64,000 nucleotides of DNA. Source: Clostridia bacterium (lineage in GTDB: Bacteria > Bacillota_A > Clostridia > Christensenellales > Aristaeellaceae). The stretch is from NCBI GenBank assembly GCA_017509065.1, contig JAFWQM010000022.1, forward strand, positions 1 through 64,000, read 5' to 3'. The notes beneath the pieces are model-generated. The model worked only from the letters and a program-made list of their open reading frames with translations, made no database searches and was not told where the DNA came from. Positions 16,536-25,610 of the stretch are shown piece by piece (position 1 is the first letter of the stretch; every line of letters starts with the position of its first letter). The translations under genes were made by a program, and so were the position numbers.

Positions 16536-17120
16536 TTATCTTTGAGGCAGGAGCTTTTGCGCCAGGTATTTCCCCCAGGCCAGCACTTCACGGGTGTGGT
16601 TCTTGATCCAGAAGCCGATTTCCGGGCGGCAGGGGCTGCCGATACCGTCGGCGCGCAGCCCCAAATCCCGGGCCAGCGCGAGAGCGCGGGGAAGATGATA
16701 ATCACTGGTAATCACTGTGACGCACTGAACATCCTCCGGCAGCAGCCGACGCGCGTAATCCAGGTTCTGCCGGGTGTTCATGGATTCACATTCGGCAATC
16801 ACGTCGTCAGCGGGCACGCCCTGCGCGATGAGCCAGGTTCGCATCACCTGGCCTTCGGGAGCGGGCTCGTCCTCTCCCTGCCCGCCGCAGCACACAATCA
16901 GGCGGGGATGGTCACGATAAGTGTTCAGTGCGGCTGTCAAACGCAGCTGCAATTGCGGGCTCAGGTTTCCGGTGGAATATACCTGGCAGCCCAGCACGAT
17001 CACCGCGCCGCTGTCCCCGCTGACGGGCGGCGGATTGACTTCCGCGTAGCACAGCGCCCCCAGCGCCGCGCCGAAACACACGATGCCCGCCAGCGCAAGG
17101 ATCAGGATCATATACATCAT
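16536..17120 (-). CDS. YdcF/SanA/ElyC-family (DUF218) membrane-anchored protein
   Basis: 194 residues from ATG 17120, chosen because AGGGAG lies five bases upstream; the frame is open further upstream only because it crosses a REP palindrome. One N-terminal transmembrane helix (MILILALAGIVCFGAALGAL) is followed by an extracytoplasmic DUF218 domain: AVIVLGCQVY, TRQNLDYARRLL, VTVITSDYHLPRAL. Members are linked to envelope and peptidoglycan-precursor homeostasis; the catalytic activity is unproven. Confidence 0.82.
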   Translation of the reverse strand: MMYMILILALAGIVCFGAALGALCYAEVNPPPVSGDSGAVIVLGCQVYSTGNLSPQLQLRLTAALNTYRDHPRLIVCCGGQGEDEPAPEGQVMRTWLIAQGVPADDVIAECESMNTRQNLDYARRLLPEDVQCVTVITSDYHLPRALALARDLGLRADGIGSPCRPEIGFWIKNHTREVLAWGKYLAQKLLPQR

Positions 17121-17155
17121 TCGTCTCCCTAACCCGGATAAACCGGAGGAGTTTT

Positions 17156-17226
17156 CTGGGGAAAACCGCTCTTTGGAGGCCAAAGAGCGGTTTCCCCCAG
17201 ACCCCCTTCCGAGAAAGCCATAAGGG
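17156..17226 (+). repeat. REP-like palindrome R3 with tail
   Basis: CTGGGG(A)AAACCGCTCTTTGG palindrome followed by the tail ACCCCCTTCCGAGAAAGCCATAA. It lies upstream of the YdcF-family gene. Confidence 0.85.
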
Positions 17227-17303
17227 TTTTCGGTCTTTTTGCCATTTTGCGAATTTTTTTGCTTATAAGCGCCTAATGAGGCTTTCTTTTTCATAGCCCT
17301 GTT

Positions 17304-18068
17304 TTACCGCTTTCTTTTTCGCTGGACGGGCAGCAGGTTCTGGGGACGTTCCGCGGCGGCGTCCAGTTCGCTTTCCTCCGCGCATTCATTGCAGCCGCGA
17401 TCCATCATATGATGCCGCATGAAGCTGTATTCCTGATTGCCCGCGATGAGCACATGGTCGTACAGCCGGATGCCCACTCCGTTCAGCAGGCGTTCAATGG
17501 CGAGGGTGATGTCCACATCCTCCTGAGAGGGCAGCGCGGAACCGCTGGGATGGTTATGGGAAATCACAGCCGCGGCGGCGTGATTCTGAAGCAGCTCTTC
17601 CAGCACTTGCCGCGGCAGGGTGCTGACCTCCGTGGGCGTGCCTCTGGCGATTCGCTTCGCCGCCAGCAGGCGCATGTCCGCGTTCATGCTCAGCACATAG
17701 AATTCCTCCACACACACGCCAATATACAGCGTGCGGCAATACGCGGCCAAATCGGCGTAATTGGTCAGGCGGACTTGCGGCAAAAGCTTCTTTTGCTCAT
17801 ATTCCCGAAGCAAAGGCAGCATCATGGTGAGCAGCGTGGACGCCTGCGGCCCGATGCCTTCCACCGCTTCCAGTTCTTTCTGATTCGCTTCCAGCACAGC
17901 GGTCAGCGAGCCGAACCGATTGATCAGCCGGTGCGCCTGCGGGTTGGTGTTGACCCGGGGAATGGCGAAGGTAAGCAGCAGTTCAAGGATTTCATGATCC
18001 GCGAACCCGGACAGCCCGTTCTCCGCATACCGTTTGCGCAACCGTTCCCGATGCCCCGCGTGTTCCAT
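17304..18068 (-). CDS. radC: RadC family JAB/MPN domain protein
   Basis: 254 residues. N-terminal helix-hairpin-helix region (GLSGFADHEILELLLTF, EAVEGIGPQAS), then a C-terminal JAB domain with the metal-binding SHNHPSG and S..D (SQEDVDIT) motifs. The family name comes from a misassigned radiation phenotype; the real role, perhaps in DNA recombination/repair, is unsettled. It ends in a basic tail (PVQRKRKR). Divergent from the ABC exporter genes. Confidence 0.9.
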   Translation of the reverse strand: MEHAGHRERLRKRYAENGLSGFADHEILELLLTFAIPRVNTNPQAHRLINRFGSLTAVLEANQKELEAVEGIGPQASTLLTMMLPLLREYEQKKLLPQVRLTNYADLAAYCRTLYIGVCVEEFYVLSMNADMRLLAAKRIARGTPTEVSTLPRQVLEELLQNHAAAAVISHNHPSGSALPSQEDVDITLAIERLLNGVGIRLYDHVLIAGNQEYSFMRHHMMDRGCNECAEESELDAAAERPQNLLPVQRKRKR

Positions 18069-18141
18069 TTTCCATTCCCTCCCGTCGGTTTCATTCTATC
18101 ATGAACACATGGAAAAATCAAGCAACGGACGCGTTTCGTGA

Positions 18142-18171
18142 TTGACAAACAGGGGCGGAATACGGTAAAAT
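18142..18171 (+). promoter_or_regulatory. Promoter of the ABC exporter operon
   Basis: TTGACA, 18-base spacer, TAAAAT, about 48 bases before the first gene. Confidence 0.7.
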
Positions 18172-18218
18172 AAAACCCCTTTATTGATGAACGATTACAG
18201 CAGCCGCAGGAGGAACGT

Positions 18219-19181
18219 ATGCCGTATATTGCCGTGGAGGGATTGGACAAGCGCTTCACCGTGCGCAAAAAGCGCGAAAGAGGCATTCTGCGGGAAAAAA
18301 GCGTGATCCACGCTTTGCAGGGCGTGTCCTTTTCCGTGGAGCAGGGGGAATTGGTGGGGTATATCGGGCCCAATGGCGCGGGCAAGTCTACCACCGTGAA
18401 AATCTTAAGCGGGATACTGACGCCTGACGGCGGGAATGTGACTGTGGGCGGACGCGTTCCCTGGAAGGAACGGCAGGAGCACGTGCGGCATATTGGCGTG
18501 GTGTTCGGCCAGCGCAGCCAGCTCTGGTGGGACGTACCGATCCTGGACAGTTATTCGCTTTTAAAGGACATTTACCGGGTGCCGGATAATGATTATCAGC
18601 GGCGGCTGAACCAGCTGACGGAAGCGCTGCAACTGGGCGATCTCCTGCGCACGCCGCTCAGATTGTTGAGCTTGGGCCAACGGATGCGGGCGGAGCTGTG
18701 CGGGTCGCTGCTGCACGGGCCGGAGCTGTTGTTCCTGGACGAGCCTACCATCGGCCTGGACGCGGTAAGCAAGCTGGCCCTGCGGGACTTCCTGAAGGAA
18801 GAAAACCAGCGCAACGGCACCACCGTCCTGCTCACCACCCACGATATGGAGGATATTGCCGCGCTGTGTCCCCGCGTGATGGTGCTGGGCCACGGAAAAA
18901 AGCTGTACGATGGGGCCCTGCCCGAGCTGCTCTCCAGGTACGACACCCAAAGGATTCTCACCGTGCGCTACGAAACGGGCGTCGCTTTTCCAAAGCTGCC
19001 GGAAAGCTGCGTGGTGACTCGGGAAGCAGGCGATTATAAGATCACGTATTCACCGGACGCTTTGCCTACCGCCCAATTGATTACCCTGCTGCAAAGCGCG
19101 GGGAATATCCGGGAATTGACGGCTCAGCCACAGAATATTGATCACCTGATCGCAGCCATGTACCGGGAGATGGATCTATGA
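18219..19181 (+). CDS. ABC transporter ATP-binding protein (ABC-2 exporter type)
   Basis: 320 residues. Walker A GPNGAGKST, Q-loop VVFGQRSQLWWDV, signature LSLGQRMR (a degenerate LSGGQ), Walker B ELLFLDEPTIGLD, and switch His in LTTHDMEDI. The QRSQLWWD sequence is characteristic of the DrrA-like group that works with two half-size ABC-2 permeases. The gene overlaps the next permease by four bases. Substrate unknown: drug, lipid or peptide export. Confidence 0.92.
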   Translation: MPYIAVEGLDKRFTVRKKRERGILREKSVIHALQGVSFSVEQGELVGYIGPNGAGKSTTVKILSGILTPDGGNVTVGGRVPWKERQEHVRHIGVVFGQRSQLWWDVPILDSYSLLKDIYRVPDNDYQRRLNQLTEALQLGDLLRTPLRLLSLGQRMRAELCGSLLHGPELLFLDEPTIGLDAVSKLALRDFLKEENQRNGTTVLLTTHDMEDIAALCPRVMVLGHGKKLYDGALPELLSRYDTQRILTVRYETGVAFPKLPESCVVTREAGDYKITYSPDALPTAQLITLLQSAGNIRELTAQPQNIDHLIAAMYREMDL

Positions 19182-19969
19182 AAGCATACTTTTCCGTGTT
19201 CCGGATGCGCTGGCGGATGGAATTGCAGTACCGCGGCGCGGTGGTGGGCGGCGTGGTGTGCCAGATGTTTTTCGGGCTGATTCTGATCGCGCTTTATCGG
19301 GCGCTGTACCAGAGCAAGCCCCAGACCATGCCGATCGAAGCCGTGACCACCTATGTCTGGCTCCAGCAGGCTTTTTTTCGGATGCTTTTAGCCAGTGACG
19401 GCGACCTGCTGGACAAGATCCGCACCGGCGCCATCGCCTACGACCTGTGCCGCCCGCTTCAATTGTACGGGTATTATTATGTGCGCGTCATGGCGCAGAA
19501 GCTGCTGGGCAGCCTGCTGCGCGCCGCGCCGATGCTCGTGTTCGCAGCCTTGCTTCCGGCAGGCTGGGGCATCCAGGGGCCAGTGTCCTTGTCCGCTTTC
19601 CTTGCCGCCTTGGCGGGTCTGATGCTGGGGCTGCTGTGCGTGTGCGCGCTGGAAAACATCACCATGGGCTTCACCATGCGCACCCTGGATTCCCGGGGCG
19701 TCCAGGCCATGCTGAACCTGCTCATGATGATCCTGGCCGGCAACGTGCTGCCGCTCACCCTGTTTCCTGATTCCTGGCAGAAGGTCATCACTCTGCTGCC
19801 CTACGCCCAACTTTTGGACGCGCCTATTCGCCTCTATACCGGCCAATGGCCGCTGACGGAAGCCCCGCGTGTGCTGAGCACCCAATGCGTGTGGATTTTG
19901 CTGCTCGCCGGCCTGGGCCTGCTGCTGTGGCGGCAGAATCAAAAACGGCTCGTGATCCAGGGAGGATAA
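19178..19969 (+). CDS. ABC-2 type permease, subunit 1
   Basis: 263 residues with six predicted membrane helices; starts by ATGA overlap with the ATPase gene. An early basic/aromatic segment (RMRWRMELQYRGA) and a conserved central amphipathic region (DKIRTGAIAYDLCRPL) match the DrrB-like permeases that pair with a second subunit. It forms the membrane channel with the following gene product. Confidence 0.85.
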   Translation: MKAYFSVFRMRWRMELQYRGAVVGGVVCQMFFGLILIALYRALYQSKPQTMPIEAVTTYVWLQQAFFRMLLASDGDLLDKIRTGAIAYDLCRPLQLYGYYYVRVMAQKLLGSLLRAAPMLVFAALLPAGWGIQGPVSLSAFLAALAGLMLGLLCVCALENITMGFTMRTLDSRGVQAMLNLLMMILAGNVLPLTLFPDSWQKVITLLPYAQLLDAPIRLYTGQWPLTEAPRVLSTQCVWILLLAGLGLLLWRQNQKRLVIQGG

Positions 19970-19970
19970 A

Positions 19971-20771
19971 ATGGACACGATCAAATTATACTTCCGTTCC
20001 ATGGGGATGCTGCTGAAAAGCCAATTGCAATACCCTGCTTCGTTCTGTATGCAGACCCTGGCTCAGCTGGTGATGGAAGGCGGGGAGATGCTGGCGGTGA
20101 TCCTGATTGTGGATCGCTTTGAACGGCTGAACCAATGGATGCCAGGAGATTTATTCTTCTTTTTCGGCATGATGTCCGTGACATTCTATCTGACGGAATG
20201 TTTCGGGCGCGGCGTGACCGGGGCGTTCCCCTCGATGGTGCGCTCCGGGCAGCTGGACACGCTGCTGCTGCGTCCACGGGGCGTGCTGACTCAGGTGCTG
20301 TGCAGCGCCATCGACCCCCGGCGGATTGCCTGCATTGCTGTGGGCGTAACGGCGCTGGTGATCGGAAGCCATATGTCGGCGATTCAGTGGACAATCCTGA
20401 AAGGGCTGGCGCTGGCTGAATCCATTCTGCTGGGAACGGCGCTGGTACTGGGCCTGTTTCTGATCGAAGCGGTGTTCTGCATCCATTCCGTCAAGTCCGT
20501 GGAGCTGGTGAACGCCCTCACCTACGGCGGACGAAGTGCCTGCCAGTATCCGATCGACATTTTCCCCCGGCCTTTGCGCGTCCTTTTCACCGTGATCGCG
20601 CCTTTTGCCCTGACATTGCATGTCCCCGCCGCCTATATTTTGGGCAAGCCGATTTACGGCTGGCCAGCCTGGACCGCCTTCGTCACACCCCTCGCCGGGG
20701 CCGCGCTGTTCGGCGTGATGTACCTGGTGTTTCAGAAGGCCATGCGTTTCTATCGTTCTACCGGGAGTTGA
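19971..20771 (+). CDS. ABC-2 type permease, subunit 2
   Basis: 266 residues, six membrane helices; GGAGG-ATAAA precedes ATG 19971, one base after the previous stop. The motif MVRSGQLDTLLLRPRGVL corresponds to the GxLDxxLLRP signature of this permease family. Completes the ATPase-permease-permease exporter, then hands over to recO with very tight spacing, suggesting one transcript. Confidence 0.85.
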   Translation: MDTIKLYFRSMGMLLKSQLQYPASFCMQTLAQLVMEGGEMLAVILIVDRFERLNQWMPGDLFFFFGMMSVTFYLTECFGRGVTGAFPSMVRSGQLDTLLLRPRGVLTQVLCSAIDPRRIACIAVGVTALVIGSHMSAIQWTILKGLALAESILLGTALVLGLFLIEAVFCIHSVKSVELVNALTYGGRSACQYPIDIFPRPLRVLFTVIAPFALTLHVPAAYILGKPIYGWPAWTAFVTPLAGAALFGVMYLVFQKAMRFYRSTGS

Positions 20772-20776
20772 TAAAA

Positions 20777-21502
20777 ATGCCCTCCATCGTCACTCAAGCC
20801 ATCGTGCTGCGTCACGCGGATTACAGGGAGCACGACCGGATGCTGACCCTGCTGTCTCCCTCCATGGGGCGGATCGAGGCGGTCTGCCGGGGCTGCAAGC
20901 GGCCTCAGAGCCCGCTGCTCGCGGCCAGCGAATGGTTCGCCTTAGGGGAGTATGTGCTGTACACGGGCAAGGGCCGCATGAATGTGTCCTCCTGCAATGT
21001 GACGGAGAGCTTCTTTCCCCTGCGCACAGACTATGAACGGCTGAAATACGCCACCTATATCCTCTCCATCGCCGAAGCCGCCGCCCAGCCGGGAGACAGG
21101 GCGGTGGAGCTGTTCACGCTGCTGGCCCGTTCCCTGTCGCGTCTGGCTTATACGGATAAGGACGCCCAGGCCGTGACCGCCGCGTTTCTTTTGCACTTCT
21201 CCGCTATCAGCGGTTATCGTCCTCGCCTGTCTCATTGCGTCAACTGCGGCAGGCGGATAGAGGACGGCGAGATCCGGCTCATGGATATTGAAGAGGGCGG
21301 CTTGCTTTGCGTGAACTGCCAGAGCAGCCTGCGCCCCGCTCGGCCCGTCACGCCCGCGGAAGTGCGCTGGATGCGGGACGTTTTACAGCGCGGGATCGAC
21401 AAAACCGACCTGCCGGCATCCGACGCTCCCGGCGCGGTGCTGGGCGAATACGTGGAAACGCGCATGGAAAAGCCCCTCCGGCATGAGGGGCTCTGGCTGT
21501 AA
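20777..21502 (+). CDS. recO: DNA repair protein RecO
   Basis: 241 residues from ATG 20777 (GGGAG at 20763-20767). N-terminal OB fold (TQAIVLRHADYREHDRMLTLL), central helices, and a zinc-ribbon with CVNCGR and CVNCQ. RecO loads RecA with RecF/RecR at gaps and anneals strands. The C-terminal tail encodes a hairpin that can act as a terminator for the convergent gene on the other strand. Confidence 0.93.
   Translation: MPSIVTQAIVLRHADYREHDRMLTLLSPSMGRIEAVCRGCKRPQSPLLAASEWFALGEYVLYTGKGRMNVSSCNVTESFFPLRTDYERLKYATYILSIAEAAAQPGDRAVELFTLLARSLSRLAYTDKDAQAVTAAFLLHFSAISGYRPRLSHCVNCGRRIEDGEIRLMDIEEGGLLCVNCQSSLRPARPVTPAEVRWMRDVLQRGIDKTDLPASDAPGAVLGEYVETRMEKPLRHEGLWL
21467..21493 (-). terminator. Terminator embedded in the recO 3' end
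   Basis: On the minus strand AGCCCCTC-ATGCCG-GAGGGGCTTTT forms an 8-bp hairpin with a T run just after the stop of the pRiA4b-like gene; it lies inside recO coding sequence. Confidence 0.65.
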
Positions 21503-21514
21503 CGGGGAATCCGT

Positions 21515-21991
21515 TTATTCGTCTTCGGGTTCTTCTTCGTCTTCATCTTCGTCCCAGGATGGGTACTGTTCCGGCGCGGCGCCGACAGAACGAACCACCT
21601 GGGGCTTTTTTGTCTGCTCATCTAAAACTTGCAGGACTCTGCAGGAGAAACGCCATTCATCCCCAAAGTCAAACAGATACATGAATTTCGTTCCTTCTTC
21701 AGGGTTCAGCTCCCGAAGCGTGATTTCATAGGTGCTGGGATTGACATTATCGTCCATCTCATCGTCCGGGTCGCTCCAATAACAGGCATACGGATCCCGG
21801 CTCCAGGCCCGATTGTCCATAAAGAATACGTGCAAATGATCGTCGTCAAATTCAAACGCTTCCAGTATCGCTTCGCTGAACTGCCCCAGGACGCTGTCCG
21901 CGTCGATACGGATATGGCGATAGCAGCCCTTATCAACGGAAACGCTGATTACATAGGAGCGCGCTTTTACGCTAACTGCTTTTCTTGCCAT
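21515..21991 (-). CDS. pRiA4b ORF-3-like domain protein
   Basis: 158 residues. The pattern VSVDKGCYRHIRIDADSVLG, a central FMDNRAWSRDPYACY, and FDFGDEWRFSCRVLQV matches the plasmid pRiA4b ORF-3-like family often annotated near transposons but widespread in Clostridia genomes; function unknown. The C-terminus is very acidic (WDEDEDEEEPEDE). It is six bases from pgsA's stop on the same strand and probably co-transcribed with it. Confidence 0.8.
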   Translation of the reverse strand: MARKAVSVKARSYVISVSVDKGCYRHIRIDADSVLGQFSEAILEAFEFDDDHLHVFFMDNRAWSRDPYACYWSDPDDEMDDNVNPSTYEITLRELNPEEGTKFMYLFDFGDEWRFSCRVLQVLDEQTKKPQVVRSVGAAPEQYPSWDEDEDEEEPEDE

Positions 21992-21997
21992 GTTCAG

Positions 21998-22585
21998 TTA
22001 CACCCTTTCGTTTTCTTCTTTTATTCTTTCGTTGGCCTTTTTATTCAGCTTAAGCGCCATATCGATATAATAAACCAGCGCGATAAGCGTCAGCGCCACG
22101 CCCGCCCATAGCAGGTACAGATGAACCGGCACGCCCCAATGCTCCATGATCCACTGATGAAAGAAGCAGGACAGCAGCGAGCACACCACCACGGTCTGGG
22201 CCAGCTTGCCGATCCATTTGGAGAAAACCACCACTTTTTTACTGTACAGGATCAGGCCGCCCACCACCATGGTGCCCTCCTTGAGCAGCAGCAGTACCGG
22301 GGCGGGCCAGGGAACAACGCCCTTTATCGTCAGCGACAGCATCACGCTCAGCGACATCAGCTTGTCCGCCAACGGATCCATCAGCTTGCCGAAGTCAGTG
22401 ATCAGGCTGTACTTCCTGGCGATGAAGCCATCGGCAAGATCCGTCAGGCTGGCAACGGCAAACACGCCAAACGCCCAATAATAATGATCGGTCAGGATCA
22501 GATACCAAAAAACGGGAATGAGCGCCAGGCGGATCATGGTCAGCACATTGGGCACGTTCCAGATGTTTTCTTTCTTTCCGGACAC
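21998..22585 (-). CDS. pgsA: CDP-diacylglycerol-glycerol-3-phosphate 3-phosphatidyltransferase
   Basis: 195 residues, multi-pass. The CDP-alcohol phosphotransferase motif is complete: DLADGFIARKYSLITDFGKL followed by MDPLADK. It makes phosphatidylglycerol phosphate at the membrane. The C-terminus is a basic/charged helix (KLNKKANERIKEENERV). It precedes the pRiA4b-like gene on the same strand. The start after a GGAGTTGAC-like site is standard for the family (ENIWNVPNVLTMIRL). Confidence 0.93.
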   Translation of the reverse strand: MSGKKENIWNVPNVLTMIRLALIPVFWYLILTDHYYWAFGVFAVASLTDLADGFIARKYSLITDFGKLMDPLADKLMSLSVMLSLTIKGVVPWPAPVLLLLKEGTMVVGGLILYSKKVVVFSKWIGKLAQTVVVCSLLSCFFHQWIMEHWGVPVHLYLLWAGVALTLIALVYYIDMALKLNKKANERIKEENERV

Positions 22586-22969
22586 CGTTTGGTCAACTCC
22601 TAATAGGAAAAAAATGCTATGAAACGGCGCACTGAAAAATCATTTGCGCACCATGGCATATTATAGCATCATCCTGTATTTTTTTCAATGGCGCGTTTTC
22701 CGCAATCGAAAGGGTCCTTGCCGGATAAGCTGGGCCTTTTTTGTTGTGCAATCCGCGAAAAGAGAAAGAGACATGCTTTACCTGTATCAAAGGAGCGGCG
22801 GCGAAGAGGGGGACTCTTCACATTCCGCAGAATATGCGATAATTGGGCAGCCACAAAAAAGCGGCAGGCATCCAAATCATCAGGATGAGCGTACGGCAAA
22901 GCCGTAGCGCGTCCTGCCGATTCCCGAATGGGAAAGCGGCAGGCATCCAAAAAGAAAGGAGAATGAGAC
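22586..22969. other. Intergenic region at the left edge of the phage-like cassette
   Basis: No convincing gene. It holds two perfect 19-base direct repeats, AAAGCGGCAGGCATCCAAA, at 22,858-22,876 and 22,933-22,951. Between them is a compact hairpin (TACGGC-AAA-GCCGTA) enclosed by CGGCAGG/CCTGCCG arms. A possible 44-codon ORF from 22,772 has no support beyond a weak ribosome site. Confidence 0.6.
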
Positions 22970-23218
22970 ATGAACACCTTCTACACCACCATTGAAAACC
23001 AGGTACGTTCTGACGGCAGCCGGGGGCTGCTGTACGATCACTTCGACGATGAAAGCCAGGCTTATGCCAAATACTTCACCGTCTGCGCGGCGGCTGCGGT
23101 GAGCGGGATTCCCTATCACGCCGCACACATCATCCGCAGCGATGGGATCATGATCGAAGGCAGGGTGTGGGATCGCAGGCAGGAAACGCCTGCAGCGGCA
23201 AACGAAACGGAGGAATAA
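22970..23218 (+). CDS. Small phage-cassette protein of unknown function
   Basis: 82 residues, preceded by AAAGGAG at good spacing, four bases before the next gene. Sequence begins MNTFYTTIENQVRSDG and contains one mixed alpha/beta region (KYFTVCAAAAVSGIPYHAAH) and an acidic tail. No recognised domain; its fixed position in the cassette suggests a small structural or accessory virion protein. Confidence 0.6.
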   Translation: MNTFYTTIENQVRSDGSRGLLYDHFDDESQAYAKYFTVCAAAAVSGIPYHAAHIIRSDGIMIEGRVWDRRQETPAAANETEE

Positions 23219-23221
23219 CAG

Positions 23222-24112
23222 ATGGCAGTCAGCACAATTCAGCGCCCCTGGCAGTCGCTGTTTCCTGATTTCCCGGCGCAGCAAGGCGCGCAGTTTCACA
23301 ACAGCATATACCGGGGGAAAAACATCGGAACCGCCCTGACGGCGGCGCAGGCAGCCGCAATCGACGCCGGAACATTCGACGACATGTTCATCGGCGATTA
23401 CTGGATGATCAACAGCAAAAAGTACACCATTTGCGATTTTGACTATTACTACGGCGCGGGAACGCAAAAACATCATGTTGTGGTGATGCCGTCGTCCCTC
23501 ATGGAGATTCCGGAAGGCACCGTTCTGAACGCTTCCGAAGATACGCTTGCTCTGCTCGAAGGGGAAGACGCCACAATAAAAAAATGGTCTTCAGAAACGA
23601 CCACAGCCGGCGGATACAAATACAGCAGAATGCGGACGGTAATCATGCGGGCAGCGGACACAATCGTCATCAACGATTTTGGCGCTTCGCATATTTTGCC
23701 GATAACCGTTTATTATCCAAATCCCGCCAGCGCTTCCGCCGCTGCCATTGGCTGCAAATACGGATGGTTCGACAACAGCACCCAAAGCAATATCACGCGA
23801 AGAAGCATCTGCGATCTTTGCAACGAAATCATGATCTTTGGTTTTGTGACTTCCGATATTTCGACCGCGACATCAGGCACCGAAGCGAATCCATACAGTA
23901 TCGGCCTAATCGGAAATGAATGCAAGCAACTGCGTATCTTTGCGCTTGACACTGGATTCAGAGCTATCAATCAGATCTGGTGGCTTCGGTCCGTGGCAAC
24001 GGAAAGCTATGTCCTTGTCGTCGGGAATCGCGGAGAACTGATCAAACGTGATATCTCCAATTTCGTATTAGGCGTAAGACCGCGTTTTGCTGTCGTCGGT
24101 TCCAATTCGTGA
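23222..24112 (+). CDS. Phage-type appendage protein with C-terminal lectin-like (DUF6273-type) region
   Basis: 296 residues. The opening (FHNSIYRGKNIGTALTAAQ ... DDMFIGDYWMINSKKY) and the closing WWLRSVATES...GVRPRFAVVG pattern are typical of proteins encoded near lysis genes in Clostridia phages; the end resembles the formylglycine-generating-enzyme/C-type-lectin fold that often forms a host-recognition face. I infer an adhesin or tail appendage role. No signal peptide. It lies immediately upstream of the endolysin gene. Confidence 0.55.
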   Translation: MAVSTIQRPWQSLFPDFPAQQGAQFHNSIYRGKNIGTALTAAQAAAIDAGTFDDMFIGDYWMINSKKYTICDFDYYYGAGTQKHHVVVMPSSLMEIPEGTVLNASEDTLALLEGEDATIKKWSSETTTAGGYKYSRMRTVIMRAADTIVINDFGASHILPITVYYPNPASASAAAIGCKYGWFDNSTQSNITRRSICDLCNEIMIFGFVTSDISTATSGTEANPYSIGLIGNECKQLRIFALDTGFRAINQIWWLRSVATESYVLVVGNRGELIKRDISNFVLGVRPRFAVVGSNS

Positions 24113-24187
24113 CGCGGGTGACCGTATGAAGAATGACAACCGCTGCGGGATTTCAGTTCTGCCCGGCGAAAGAAAAGAGGGTGCTGA

Positions 24188-25174
24188 GTGAATACAGCCA
24201 AAGACGCGGAAAAGCTTCGGGACAGACTGACAGCGGAAGGAAAGAGCAAGGCCGAAATCATCAGGGCGCTCACTGCCTGCTGCATGGATTGGCCTTACGT
24301 TTTCGGAAGCTATGGGCAGATGTGCACACCGGAAAACCGCCGTAAATACGCCGGATACCGCCCGGATCACAAAGCAAAAATCTACGGCGCATGCCCGGTT
24401 CTGAGCGGCAAAGAAGGTCTGTGCGCCGGATGCAAATGGAATGGATGCCGGATGTTCGATTGCCGGGGATTCAACAGCTGGCTGGCTGCCCAGGCAGGCC
24501 TGGCGCTATTCGGCGGTACTGTCACGGCGCAATGGGAAACGCAGTCAAACTGGGCGGTGAAGGGCGACATTCGGGACATGCCGCGCGATCTGGTGTGCTG
24601 CGTATTCCGCGAAGGCCATACCGGAATGTATCTTGGCAACGGACTTGTGCGTCATTGCAGCACGCGCGTCAAGGAAGAACCGCTTCCGGGAACACCGAGA
24701 TGGCTGCGATACGGCATCCCCGCCGGTTTGTACAGAACTGAGGAACTGAGAAAGGCAGGCTTGAACGTGGACGAATCCAAAAACATTCCCACCCTGCGCC
24801 GCAGCAGTCAGGGCGAAGCGGTGAAAGAGCTGCAGACGCTGCTCAGCGCGAAGTATGGCGCTGACCTTGACGCAGACGGGGAGTTCGGAAAGAAAACAGA
24901 GCAGGCAGTGAAAGCATTCCAGAGCGCTCACGGCCTGACTGCCGATGGCATTGCCGGGCCGAAAATGTGGAAAGCGCTGGGCGTGACGCCGGGTAGCAGC
25001 AACCCTGATACAGCCGAAGACCCGACCAGCTGTTTATCTGAAGAGCTGCCGCAGGCGGGGGTGTGGGTGGCGCAGGAAGCGTGGCAGACGCTGAAAGCGG
25101 CGATTGCCATGGCGGGAGATATCATCAAAGAATACGAACAAGGAGGCATTGGCAGTCATGAAACGAATCACTGA
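24188..25174 (+). CDS. Endolysin: NlpC/P60-type peptidase with peptidoglycan-binding domain
   Basis: 328 residues, GTG start after AGAGGG. The N-terminal half has the catalytic Cys in MFDCRGFNSWLAAQAG and His in EGHTGMYLGNG, as in NlpC/P60 cell-wall endopeptidases. Residues ~205-265 form a PG_binding_1 module (SSQGEAVKELQTLLSAKYG ... GLTADGIAGPKMWKAL). It would cut peptide stems of peptidoglycan. It overlaps the holin gene by 17 bases, making a classical lysis pair. Confidence 0.88.
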   Translation: MNTAKDAEKLRDRLTAEGKSKAEIIRALTACCMDWPYVFGSYGQMCTPENRRKYAGYRPDHKAKIYGACPVLSGKEGLCAGCKWNGCRMFDCRGFNSWLAAQAGLALFGGTVTAQWETQSNWAVKGDIRDMPRDLVCCVFREGHTGMYLGNGLVRHCSTRVKEEPLPGTPRWLRYGIPAGLYRTEELRKAGLNVDESKNIPTLRRSSQGEAVKELQTLLSAKYGADLDADGEFGKKTEQAVKAFQSAHGLTADGIAGPKMWKALGVTPGSSNPDTAEDPTSCLSEELPQAGVWVAQEAWQTLKAAIAMAGDIIKEYEQGGIGSHETNH

Positions 25175-25610
25175 AATCCTCGCCGCCATCGGCGGGGCGG
25201 TCGTCGGGTATTTCATCGCCATGCCGCCGATCGTGTGGATCCTGGTAGCGGTGATGTCGCTGGACTATGCGACCGGCCTGATCTGCGGGTTCATGGGCGT
25301 GTCGCCCAAGACGGAAAGCGGCGGACTCAGCAGCGACGCGGCATTCAAGGGCTTGATGAAGAAGGTGCTGATTCTGTGCGTAGTGGGCCTGGCCGCGCTG
25401 ATTGACCGCGCCGTGACGCAGGGAACCGGCCTGGAAATCGCCGCTGTCACAGGCGCGACATGTTTCTGGTTTGTGGCCTCGGAAGGATTGAGCGTCCTGG
25501 AGAACGCCGCGGCCATGGGCGTGCCCATCCCGAAGGTGATGCTGCGCATGCTGGAAATGATGAGACAGCAGGGGGATGCCGGAGAAAAACAGGATTTTAC
25601 GGAGAAGTGA
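25158..25610 (+). CDS. Phage holin (holin_4_1 / toxin-secretion type)
   Basis: 150 residues from ATG 25158, preceded by AAGGAGG. Three hydrophobic helices: ILAAIGGAVVGYFIA, IVWILVAVMSLDYATGLICG, and VLILCVVGLAALIDRA, with the family's MSLDYATGL motif. It forms membrane holes that release the endolysin encoded just upstream. A C-terminal charged segment follows. Confidence 0.9.
   Translation: MKRITEILAAIGGAVVGYFIAMPPIVWILVAVMSLDYATGLICGFMGVSPKTESGGLSSDAAFKGLMKKVLILCVVGLAALIDRAVTQGTGLEIAAVTGATCFWFVASEGLSVLENAAAMGVPIPKVMLRMLEMMRQQGDAGEKQDFTEK

Noticed and set aside
17121..17294. N-terminal extension of the YdcF-family protein
   Set aside because: The extension translates a REP palindrome; AGGGAG before ATG 17120 marks the real start.
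22644..22907. Small ORF before the phage cassette
   Set aside because: Weak ribosome site, crosses a hairpin and direct repeats, no protein-like pattern.
23222..24112. Diversity-generating retroelement target protein
   Set aside because: The C-terminal lectin-like region suggested it, but no template repeat or reverse transcriptase is in the window.
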